Source: Uranotaenia lowii (taxonomy: Eukaryota > Arthropoda > Insecta > Diptera > Culicidae). From it: a stretch of DNA of 64,000 nucleotides. Under the pieces are notes generated by a model. The model did no database searches. It was not told the DNA's origin and was given only the letters and a program-made list of their open reading frames with translations. Location of the stretch: assembly GCF_029784155.1 (NCBI RefSeq), contig NC_073691.1, positions 66,780,839-66,844,838 of the forward strand, given 5' to 3'. Position numbers and translations under genes: made by a program. Numbering within the stretch: position 1 is the stretch's first letter; each line of letters begins with the position of its first letter. Of this stretch, positions 22,366-32,370 are shown piece after piece.

Positions 22366-25300
22366 CAGCGGTCGGCAACCTTTTGAGACAGAAGAGCCAA
22401 GAATAGCAAATAAACTGTGATTTTAATCAACCGCAATTGTTGTGGGTTTCTAGGCAAAGTTACAGTATGGTGTTAGATTCTTCCTCATTATTGAACACAG
22501 CTAGTGCTCAACTCTTGGACGGAACAACATTGAATGGAATGAATCTACGAAACGGGATACGTAACTTCCAAAACCGAACGTTGGATTTGGTTTTTTTTCG
22601 GATGAATCCATTATGATCAGCTCCATAATCGAGGCCTGCGATGTCGTCGTCCCAAAAGACATGTATCATCCTCCTTTACAATTCAAAATTTCGTTCTCGA
22701 TTCCCATTGCGTTTGTAGAGCTTTTCGATACATCTGCTCGTGACTTTAGTTGTGCGGATTTCGATACAATCAACCGTATTCTCTCTGAAAATGATTGGTC
22801 CAACTTCCATAGCTGTACTGACGTTGATATGGCTGTAAATACTTTTTGCGCAATTTTGGATGATGTTTTTGACCAATCCGTACCCCTGGAGCGGCCTCCC
22901 CTTCGACCTCCTTGGACTAATGCTCACCTGAAGCGTTTGAAACAGACACGTTCGAAATTGTTGCGGGAGTTTTGTAATTCCAGGTGCCCATTTACAAAAA
23001 TCAAACTAAATGATGCTATAAAACGATATAGGATATATAACCGACTTTGCTATCGCCTTTATGTAAATCGAACTCAAAGTAAACTGCGGCGCAATCCAAA
23101 AAAGTTCTGGAAATTTGTGAACTCCAAACGGAAAGAATCCGGTCTTCCTGCGATACTCCAATTAAATAATAGATTTGCCACGTCACCTGCTGAAAAATGC
23201 AACCTTTTTGCAACGCACTTCTCCAGTGTCTTTTCAGTCGAATCGCCAACTGCCGATCAATTAAACGCTGCCGTCACGCGACTACCCATTGATGTTCTGG
23301 ATCTGGACGTTCTTGCTATTAGTGAGGAAATGGTTTCAGAGGCTATCATTAATTTGAAGTATTCCACTTCATTCGGACAAGATGGAATACCAGCGTGCGT
23401 ATTGAAAAAATGTCGCAGTTCACTGATAAACCTCTTACCCACATCTTTAATCAGTCCCTCTTACAACAGGAATTCCCTTCCATCTGGAAAAAATCACATA
23501 CGAGTCCAGTCCACAAAAAAGGTGACAAACAAGATGTTCTTAACTACAGAGGTGTCACATCGCTAGCTGCATGCTCAAAGGTAATGGAGAGAATCGTCAA
23601 CGACGTTATGTTCTCAGCTTGTCGGAACTGGATCTCTGAGAATCAGCATGGATTTTTCCTTAACGATAGGTAACTTCAAACCTAACAGTTTTTACATCCT
23701 TCTGTTTATCGAAAATGGATGGCGGCAAACAAATCGATGCTATTTACACAGATATTTCAGCTGCATTCGATTCAGTGAACCATGAAATCCTCCTTAAAAA
23801 ATTGCAACGCTTGGGATTTTCTGAAAGACTGTGTACAGTGTGCATAGATAAAAAGTTACCTAAGGAATCGCCGATTGGCTGTTAAAATTGGTTCTGCTGA
23901 ATCCTTTGATTTTATCCAAACTCTGGCGTACCACAAGGCAGCAAGCTGGGTCCATTACTGTTTACGCTGTTCTGCAATGACTTAAATTTGCTACTCATTA
24001 CTCATTGGATGTGGTGTTCTTCAGTATGCGGACGAGCTAAAAATATATTAAGTTATAAACAGTCTAGCTGATTGTTACGTGTTACAATTCTTCCTGGACA
24101 TAGTAGTGAGCTGGTGTGCCTATAATTTATTGGTTTTGAGCGTTTCAAAGTACTGGATTATCACATTTGGGAGCAGGAAATATCCTTTCTTGTATAATTA
24201 CAATATACTGGGTGAGCAGTTGCATTGTGAGGAGGAGATAAAGGATCTTGGTGTCTTATTGGGCAGTCGTATGACTTTTAAACGTCATTACTCTGTGGTA
24301 CTTGAGAAGGCCAACTGTATGCTGGGATTCATCATACGTTTGAGTAAAGAATTTACCGATCCGATCTGCCTGCGAGCCCTGTATTGCTGCCTGGTTCGAT
24401 CAATACTGGAATCGGCGAACCTGGTATGGTGGCCTTTCGAAGCTGCTTGGATTACGCGTTTTAAGGCAATTCAACGACGATTTGTGCGGTTTGCTCTTCG
24501 TGAGCTACCCTGGAAGAATCCTTTAAACTTGCCACCTTACGCTCATCGTTGTGCTCTGGTTGGTCCTCAGACGCTATCGAATCGCCATTCAATCGTCCAA
24601 TCTCTATTCGTGGCAAAGATTTAACGAAACGAAATCGATTGCGCATGGCTGCTTTCCCGATGTAACATCTATGCACCAGAACGAACTCTTCGCAATCGAA
24701 ATTGGCTCTCTCTGGAATCAAGAAGCACGCGCTATGGCAGCAACGACCCTCTACGTTCCACAGTAACATGATTTTTACGTCATTTTTCACACTTTGACTT
24801 TAATGTATCCATTTCAATTTTTAGACGTCGGATTGAATCTGATTTAAGTGTACAATTACGAAACTAAGAATGCCTATCATGTTATGTACATATAGTATTA
24901 AGTAGATCATTAAGACACCTATGTCAGATGATATTATTTTCAATAAACGACAATAAACAACAAAGGGAATTTCCTAGATTTAAAGAGCCGCACTTTATTT
25001 TATCCTTACTTCAAATAATGGTGACTCCCGGTTAACAAAAATATTTTTTAACAATCTTGAAAATTTTGTTCACTTGAACTCATGTTCAAAATTAGAACGA
25101 AGAACATGAATTTTTGAAAATTTGTGAAATGCTTTCATGGATTTGAAAAAGGACATTGAGAAAGGGAATTCAATATTTGAAAAATTTAAAAACAAAAAGT
25201 TTTAAGAGAGAAATTTAATGCACATAAAAAATACTATCAGTATTCAATGCATTATTAAAATCATCAGCAGATATTCATATTTGATAGGAATGGTGGAAAA

Positions 25301-25654
25301 GCAAATTTATTTTTTAAATATTCCATTCAAGAAAAACAAACTCTATTTAATCTCAACAGTGAGGACTTTATCAAGGGAAAACTTCCCATACCACCGAAAA
25401 AAATTTCGTCATGCTTCCAAATGCTACATCAGACTTTTATGAAGAACGTTTCTTGATTTCTAAATCCCAACTTGACTGCAAACAAGATACTGTTAATTTG
25501 TTGTATAGTAGTTATTTATGGTTTCTTTTTTAATCCTGGGAAGTATTATCTGAACTAAGGAATGCTTATGCTGCGTCCGTTTACTCTAGAAAACTTCGAG
25601 GCTTTTCAAAACTTTTACACATTGAGCTAAAGAGCCGCAGTTATACAGCCGACC
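22366..25654. mobile_element. Possible hAT-like element holding a LINE
   Basis: The left boundary reads CAGCGGTCGGCAACCTTTTG, which resembles common animal hAT termini. AGAGCC-type words (AGAGCCAAG, AGAGCCGCAC near 24985, AGAGCCGCAG near 25631) lie inside, and a candidate right end reads CATAGGTCGGCTG inward from 25654. I could not find matching 8-bp duplications. The CR1/Jockey-like LINE occupies most of the interior. Treat as tentative. Confidence 0.35.
22465..24975 (+). pseudogene. CR1/Jockey-like LINE relic (endonuclease end and RT)
   Basis: The plus strand encodes the end of an endonuclease (FQNRTLDLVF near 22570, VVPKDMYHPPL near 22645) and then the linker and RT. The main open frame is 22613-23566. 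It covers the linker with KFWKFVNSKRKESGLPA, FATHFSSVFS and the SFGQDGIPACVLKKC region. After a frameshift near 23440 it continues as HKKGDKQDVLNYRGVTSLA, then IYTDISAAFDSVNHEILL (motif A, near 23735-23795). Motif B is GVPQGSKLGPLLF (near 23925). Motif C is YADELK (near 24028), so the second catalytic Asp is changed to Glu. A long frame 24079-24624 carries the post-RT region (KDLGVLLGSRMTFKRHY, LYCCLVRSILE). Frameshifts and the motif C change make it inactive. The 3' end near 24960 is CAATAAAC-rich. Confidence 0.8.
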
Positions 25655-25677
25655 TATGAGTTAGCCAAATGTTGAAC

Positions 25678-27331
25678 TTACTTAATGGTCCCGCGGCGAT
25701 TCTCCGGCGCATAGGGCCGTGGTAAAAGACCTCCACTGTTGACGATCCGGATCCAGCGTCTTCACTTGGTCCCAATCAAAACTCTCGTCAACAGTTCGTA
25801 TATCGGCGGCTCGGCTCCTCCACCACGAGGTTCTGGGCCTGCCTCTTCTTCGATACCCATCTGGATTCCAGTCAAGCGCCTCTCTGCAAATCTCGTTTTC
25901 ATCTTTTCGCAGCGTGTGCCCAATCCATCTCCACTTACGTTCCCGCATCTCGATTTCTAGCGTCCTTTGAGGACACCGGCGAAGAAGTTCCACGTTTGAG
26001 ATCCAGTTGCCAGGCCACCAAGCGCGGATGATATTCCGCAGGCAGCGATTCACGAAAACTTGCAGTTTTCGCGTCGTGACCGCATATGTGTACTATTTTC
26101 TGTGTTGGTCTCCATCGACTTGGTCTTTCCGACATTGACTTTGAGATCTGAAAACTTTCCGTGAGATCGTCGAGTTTGCTCTGCATATCCGGTTGTGTTA
26201 GGGCGAGCAAAACAATATCGACCGCCAGGTCAAGGTCGTTCAGTTGCTCCATTGTTGAAGTATTCCACGGCAATCCTCGGTTCGGTGAACAGTCGATCGA
26301 TCCAGTCAGAATCTCATCCATTACGATTAGAAAAAGCAGCGGTGATACTGTACATCCCTGTCTCACTCCAGCAGTTACCGGGATTGGACTAGACAAGACA
26401 CCGTCGTGCAAGACCTTGCATGAAAATGCCTCGTACTGTTCTTCGATGAGATGGACTAGTTTCTCTGGGACTCCTGGTCGCCTTAGAGCCGCCCATATGT
26501 TTTCATGGTTCAGTTGATCGAATGCTTTTTCGAAATCAACGAAAATCAGCAGAATTAGTTGATTTGTTCCAATATGATTCGTAGCGTTGTGATGTGGTCC
26601 ACACATGATCGTCCGGATCGGAATTCAGCTTGTTGCCGTCGAAGTGTAGCGTCGATTTTCTCCTGGAACCTGTTCAGGATCACATTGCAGAGTTCTTTGA
26701 GGGTTGTGAGGCATGTGATCAACGTTATGCCTTGCCAGATACCGCACACTGACAGGTCTTCTTTCTTCGGGACTTTTACGAGGATACCCTGCAACCAGTC
26801 GGCCGGGAATGTTGCATTTTCCCAAATGTCAGCGAAAAGACGGTGCAACATTTGTGCTGACAAGGCGGGGTCGGCTTTCAGCATTTCAGCAGGGATGCAA
26901 TCGATCCCAAGTGCTTTGTTGGATTTCATGTCTTTGATTGCCGCTTCTATTTCAGCCAGCGGCTGCTTCAGAGTTGACGCCATTAATGCGACATACTCTT
27001 GGCGCTTCGAGCTGCGGGTTCTGTTGACCATCGCTATTTGTGACTTGGAAGAGTTGTTCAAAATGCTCAGTCTAACGCTTGAGCTGATCTGTCCGATCTG
27101 TCAGCAGCTGGCCTGCTTGGTCTTTCAGCGGCATTCTTGCATTAGTCCTCGCAGCACTAAGGTGACGAGAAATATCATATAGTAATCGGATATCTCCATG
27201 GCGGCGGCTAGGGAGTTTGTCCAGGCTCTCTTCTCTCGTCTACAAGTTCGTTTTACTGCATTTTCCAGCTCTGCACATCGTAAGCGGGCGGCTGCTTTGG
27301 CTGACCCGGTACAAGCCTGCTCAATATTCAC
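25678..27331 (-). pseudogene. RTE/CFDP2-like LINE relic, copy B
   Basis: A 5'-truncated copy on the minus strand. From 27331 down it encodes the linker (AKAAARLRCAELENAVKR), SNKALGIDCIPAEMLKADP, DWLQGILVKVPKKEDLSVC, QAEFRSGRSCVDHITTLRI, motif A FVDFEKAFDQLNHENIWAA, motif B GVRQGCTVSPLLFLIVMDEI and motif C LDLAVDIVLLA. In motif C the expected ADD reads AVD, so a catalytic residue is lost. The C-terminal part has RCLRNIIRAWWPGNWISN, ERKWRWIGHTLRK and RRRGRPRTSWWRS, ending with a stop near 25682 and a TTAAGTAAG tail. Two or three frameshifts separate otherwise long frames, so it is one of the fresher copies. Confidence 0.85.
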
Positions 27332-28349
27332 CTCTCAACAATAATTTAATAGATGCAAAACATAATTTCAAACGAAACTCTTCGATGAGGTGTCCTCATT
27401 TTAATAGTGAATACAAAACACCCGACGCCCGATTGAAACACAACTTCGGACAAACATAATGCAAGCCGATACAACCGAGCATAAATTCCGACATGGTGAA
27501 GTTTCCAATTTTCATAAATATGAAAATTGATGGAAGAATAAGTTGAAGGCTCCTTCATTGGAGCGCAACATATCATCACGTGATTTTCCCACTTATCCCC
27601 TGGCAAAGTGTCCCTGGTCCACACATCCGCTGTGCCATATGTGCTTCGTGAAAATTTTTACTTATTCTTGTCACTTTATCTCATCCTCGTCACACGCCGT
27701 CTCCGGGCTTGTGTTGATGGAAAGTTTTTGGGTACGGCGACGAATAGAAAATCCGGGATGCAGTTACTTGGGGCTACAGCTGATTGAGTAGCCAGCTCTT
27801 ACGAACGTTAGTTAGGAAATAGCAACGAACAAAAAAAAACCCCGATGCCGGAGAAAAGAAAACTTGTTCATTTTACAGCTTGTCGACGACATAGCTGCCC
27901 ACATTCCGGGATGGCGGTAACATTCCGGTTTTCCCTCCGACCGTCCTTGGTCTATTTGGGGACAAAATTCATATTTCCGGCAAGTCATGTTGTTCCGTAT
28001 GGTGACGGAGAAGTCTGAAGGCAAATTTTCTCCCTTTTCGTTCGACGATCCAGTAAGTTATTTTTTTCCGTCAACGCTGAAACTAGATTAAAGTTTTTCA
28101 CTTTGAGGGGTATTAGCTGGAGGAAGTTTTTCCGGGGCTTTTTTGCCAGACCGCTATTTTGCATGTTTTATGAAGGATCTTCCGGAGAAGAAAATACAAC
28201 AAATGAAGTGGCCCCAAAAATGTATGAAAAATTTATGAAACATGTATGTAGATTTTTCAAAACATGAGCAGACATGCTGTGTTATACGTGGTTATACATT
28301 AATTTCGTATTAGTTTCAATCAATTCATTGCAAACGCGTGATGATAGAT
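27332..28349. other. Noncoding stretch
   Basis: Short frames on both strands, none recognised. The GC content is a little higher at 27540-28000 than in the surroundings. No repeat boundary or RNA gene is visible. Confidence 0.4.
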
Positions 28350-28415
28350 TTTCGCGTTTAGCTGTGAGTCAAACTGTAAGTATATTTACAGTTAGACTCA
28401 CAGATAAATGCGAAA
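28350..28415. repeat. Long imperfect hairpin
   Basis: The arms TTCGCGTTTAGCTGTGAGTC and GACTCACAGATAAATGCGAA (after AAACTGTAA / TTTACAGTTA) pair over about 32 bp with two mismatches, two G:U wobbles and almost no loop. The shape is pre-miRNA-like, but a small palindromic repeat is equally possible. No expression evidence is available from sequence. Confidence 0.5.
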
Positions 28416-29439
28416 TAAGCTTAAGTTAGAAGCTTTAATCCGTTTACGTCGTTTCAATCACAGTAGACCAATTTTGAAAGGTTGACTAAATTTGACTAAT
28501 TCCGGCGTTATTAGGTTCCTTAAATATGTAAATAGGTATTTAAGCAATTTAGCTCTGAAAGGCCTTTTGAAAACCAAGCCTCGTAACGAAAAAAACACCA
28601 GAATAATTTTCGAAATGAAAATTTCGGATTCCTACTAACACCTTGTGTAATTGATTCTCCCAAATAGTAACCAAATCGAGAAATAATTAAGCCGTAGATC
28701 TCGACTCAATTCGCAGCATCCCAGCAGAGCTACTTGACGCGTATGAATAAATGAGCAGACAAGTAGTGAATAAATTTTTAATTACCAATTAAAATGAGGT
28801 CAGTCCATTTGAGTTTGTACCTTCACAACACACCCGCCTCAGCTGCTCCACCAATATGCCTTTTTCCATCCCAGAAGTACGTTGTTCAGTCATCTCTAGA
28901 GTTCTATTTGGCGAACGAGCGAAATATACGGAAAGCGGCCGCCAGATTGCACTCTTGCGATGATGACCACCACTTGTTAGCGTATTTTTTTCCTCACGCT
29001 TTAAAACCTCGTCAACTTGTTGGTTTGGTTTGAGCTCATTAAGCCTTGATGTATACTACTGTTTTTTTTATATATAATTTTTCCACCCGGCGTTTTTCTC
29101 GCACTTTTCCACCACCGCGCTATGATTAATCGCTTTCCCGGATAAAGTTTAAATTTGCTGCAATTTCTTTTTTTTTATATTCTCCTCTCTCGCAGCAACA
29201 GTGCATAATTTCAATGAACTTTTAAGCGGGAGGATTATTAGTTTCGCAAAAGTTGATCGTTGTATGTAATCTCATTTGAACTGATTTTTATCGGAGGTTT
29301 TTTTTTTTCATAGAAGTCGAAGGAGTTAATGAAGACAAACGACATCGATTCGACGCTAATCGTTCTTCAAACAAATGAGTATCGATAGAAATCGTTTAAA
29401 TCTTTTCATATAATGCATTCATTTTTTAAAGCCAAATTA
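28416..29439. other. Noncoding stretch
   Basis: AT-rich. A 79-codon frame at 28794-29033 is not recognised. No other feature is supported. Confidence 0.4.
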
Positions 29440-30015
29440 TTTTATTATTTAAGAAGATAAATCACCGTGAATTTGTTTTATGAAATTGAGTTGCGGCTTT
29501 ATCGGTGAAGGCTTAAGAGTTGAAAAGAGCGAAGAGCATTTGGTATAGAAGCTTGACCACATACTTAATTCTTTGTCCCGCACCAACTCACTGCATTGAA
29601 GAAGAAGTACCCAATAGAGGAGGAACTACATTTATCGATACAGTCAATTATGGATGGTTCGACCGCCACTTGAGTGCACATGTGCCGAACGGACAAAAAA
29701 AAATCTATTCTTAAATAATAAAATAATTGGGCTATAAAAAAAAAATCAATCGTTCAAAAAATAAGCGAAAATAGTTAGACCATACGCGACAACTCAATCC
29801 AGTTGGAACGTGTGCACAAAACGAAAATGAGAAATCTACCTAACCATCGATCGAACGATATTCGCACAATAGAAGGCTTAACAGAGCAGCCACATGCTAA
29901 TTTTTTGTCCTTTCGGCACATGTGACACAAATGTAGTGCCTCCTCTATTGGGTACTACTTCTTCAAACAGTTAATTGGTGGCCTCACCGATAAAACCGCA
30001 ACTCAATTTCTTAAT
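29440..30015. repeat. CACCGT-family MITE pair, inverted
   Basis: A minus-oriented copy (29440-29720) begins with ATCACCGTGAATTTGTTTTA and ends GCACATGTGCCGAACGGAC. A shorter plus-oriented copy (about 29895-30015) shares CTCCTCTATTGGGTACTACT and CCTCACCGATAAAACCGCAA. Both match the element at 62.49-62.80 kb. The two copies form a large inverted repeat around a 170-bp centre. They are non-coding. Confidence 0.7.
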
Positions 30016-30379
30016 GCATTCAATCCGTTGCTATTTAGTAGAAAACTCGAAAATTATAATTCAATGAAATCTATACCTTTACATGAACAAATATAAAATT
30101 TAAGAGTGGCTTGCGTGTATGTTTGTTTGCTTAGAATAAAAATTGGACTGGGGGGGGGAAGAATCGCGACCAAAATCAGTACATAAAGGGTGTCCACGAT
30201 CACTTCCATCTGTACCGTTGAGCCGTCAACACGTACGCCGGAGCATCGTATCGTTGCTGTGTACCTGCAGGAACATTTTACATTATTTATTTTTTCCTTA
30301 CCTGTTTTTCAATCAGCACTTTTCAGTGCTAAAATTATTTTCATTTTCTTTTATTCATATTTTCTCTTTTCTTTCCAGC

Positions 30380-31591
30380 ATGGGGAAGTCTTCGGCCGGC
30401 TCAAGGGCCGGAAGAAAACGGATTGCTGAACCTAATCCAGGGTCATCTGCCAAAAAAGTTGAAATTTCCAATTCATTCGATGTCCTTCATAACATCGGTG
30501 ATGAGGAAATATTCATATTTAATTCTGATAAGAGTACTAAGAAACCTTCTTCTTCTTCTTATACTCTTAAAAACGAAAAGATTCCACCAATAACGGTCAC
30601 GATTCCTGACTTCAATGCCTTTCGAAAAGAAATCGTCACTTCCGTCAATGATGTGAAGATTTCTTTTCAGATCGGTCGAAGGGGAACTGCTCGTATATTG
30701 GCGGAATCTTTTAATGATTTTCAAAAAAATTTAAATTATTTGAATAATAAAAAACACCAATTTTTTACGTACGACACTAGAGGTGATCGTCCTTTTAAAG
30801 TTGTACTTCGTGGTCTCACCGGCGATCAGACACCGGATGAGACCACAAATGAATTAAATTCTTTGTTAGGTTTTTCTCCAATTCAAGTAATTCAAATGAG
30901 GAAAAGAACCAACACGAATAAACCCAGTAGTGTTGGTTTTGCTCCTGAACTTTATTTGATCCATTTTAAAAAGGATCAGGTTAATAATTTGCAAATTCTT
31001 GAAAAGGCTCGTCTTATGTTTCATTGTCGAGTCAAATTCGAACCTTTTCGTAAATCTTCTACCAATTTTCTTCAAAATATTACGCAATGTCGTCGTTGTC
31101 AAGCTTTTTGTCATGGCACTAAAAATTGTAGAATGAATGCCAGATGCATGTTTTGCGGCTCATTCGATCATGAAAAATCTAAATGTCTTTTTGGTGGTGA
31201 TAAGCCAAAAACAGATTTTTTTAAGTGTGCGAATTGCGCAGGTAATTATTCCTCGAATTCTCTAGATTGTCCCGTTAGGGCAAAAATTGTTGCTTCTAGG
31301 GAAAACCCCAAAGTTTCCAGAAAAGTTTCTTCTCCTCCTTCCTCTTTTTCGTCTACACACGTCAGACCGGCAAACAACCTGCCTGTTCGCAGTCAGCCTC
31401 GGCCTATATTGGAATCACGGCTGGGTAATACCCGAAGTGATTTTAATGTTACCTGGGCTGATTCTGCGCCACAGACTCGTTGTTTATTGTTCTCAGAGGT
31501 GGTTGAAAATGGGTTGCCCTCTTCAGGTTTAACTAATAAAAATGGGAAAAAACCAAGTCTCAACTACTTTTTCTTCTCCTTCCTCTTCTGA
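30380..31591 (+). CDS. Jockey LINE ORF1 (gag-like, zinc knuckles)
   Basis: I chose ATG 30380 (MGKSSAGSRAGRKRIAEPNP) because the frame upstream of it, open to 30143, falls in the element's 5' UTR and encodes a Leu/Phe-rich stretch. The 403-residue protein is gag-like and would bind element RNA to form a ribonucleoprotein. It has a basic Ser-rich N-terminus and a central region (about 150-235) typical of Jockey ORF1. Two CX2CX4HX4C knuckles follow (CRRCQAFCHGTKNC at about 237-250 and CMFCGSFDHEKSKC at about 256-269). A third Cys cluster (CANCAGNYSS...C) has lost its His. The last residues (KKPSLNYFFF) come from a frameshift in the A run near 31545. The other frame continues to 31775 (STTFSSPSSSDSNNFVDLGE) and is the likely true C-terminus. 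It is the most intact frame in the window. Confidence 0.8.
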   Translation: MGKSSAGSRAGRKRIAEPNPGSSAKKVEISNSFDVLHNIGDEEIFIFNSDKSTKKPSSSSYTLKNEKIPPITVTIPDFNAFRKEIVTSVNDVKISFQIGRRGTARILAESFNDFQKNLNYLNNKKHQFFTYDTRGDRPFKVVLRGLTGDQTPDETTNELNSLLGFSPIQVIQMRKRTNTNKPSSVGFAPELYLIHFKKDQVNNLQILEKARLMFHCRVKFEPFRKSSTNFLQNITQCRRCQAFCHGTKNCRMNARCMFCGSFDHEKSKCLFGGDKPKTDFFKCANCAGNYSSNSLDCPVRAKIVASRENPKVSRKVSSPPSSFSSTHVRPANNLPVRSQPRPILESRLGNTRSDFNVTWADSAPQTRCLLFSEVVENGLPSSGLTNKNGKKPSLNYFFFSFLF

Positions 31592-31761
31592 TTCTAACAA
31601 TTTTGTTGATTTGGGTGAGATTACTGAGGAAAAATTAAAATTTTTGCATCAAAATTTAATGGAAATGATGCAACTTATGTTGAAAGCAAATTCAATGTTT
31701 GAAGCTTTCCAAACTTCTTTTAATTATGCTAACAAAATTATTATGACTTCACGATTCCCTC

Positions 31762-31833
31762 ATGGATCCAAATAGATGTTTAAATATTATGAATTGGAAT
31801 GCTAGATCTTTGCTGGCTTACCAAGATGAATTC
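31762..31833 (+). pseudogene. Jockey LINE ORF2, N-terminal start
   Basis: ATG 31762 lies within the last codons of the ancestral ORF1 (CATGGATCCAAATAG), so the two frames overlap by a few bases. The protein starts MDPNRCLNIMNWNARSLLAY, a typical LINE endonuclease start (NWNARSL). It is cut at codon 24 by the 3944-bp insertion and resumes at 35778. Confidence 0.75.
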
Positions 31834-32264
31834 TAGAGTTAGTTTTGATTAGGTCGTATGAACTAATATAAACAAAATTGAGTTATTGACTGCAAACGAT
31901 TGATAAACATGTATTCAATGTTGGGTAGAAACATCGTTACATTTGATCGATAAATAACTTTTACAAAATGATTTAAATTTAGGACGTAAAACCACTTCCT
32001 CATTTTTGAGTGCAACTTGGTTTCTGCTACGTTTTGCACTGCACTGGATTGGCGTCCCAGCAAACATTTAAGAGGGTATTTCACAGGAACAACAGAATTA
32101 ATCAAACGAATATACCAGATGAAAAGATTGTATTAAACTTACCAAAATAGCATATAGCTATAAAAGTGGAGGCGATATATCTACAATGACAAGATTTTAA
32201 CGATTCGATTTCCCCACCAAATGCAAAATATACGATTTGAAGTAATTTGAGTAAAACGAAAAAA

Positions 32265-32345
32265 GAATTTCCCCGACCGAGATTTGAACTCCAGCCTCTT
32301 AGTTGTCTGTCCGGTATCTTACCTCGATGCCAACTCATTAGTTAA
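32265..32345 (-). repeat. tRNA-like SINE fragment
   Basis: Read on the minus strand, this gives GTTGGCATCGAGGTAAGATA (A-box region) and GGAGTTCAAATCTCGGTCGG (B-box region). It is a tRNA-derived SINE head rather than a tRNA gene, since no complete cloverleaf is apparent. Confidence 0.5.
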
Positions 32346-32370
32346 AATGATTCGCGCTATAGCTCTATAT

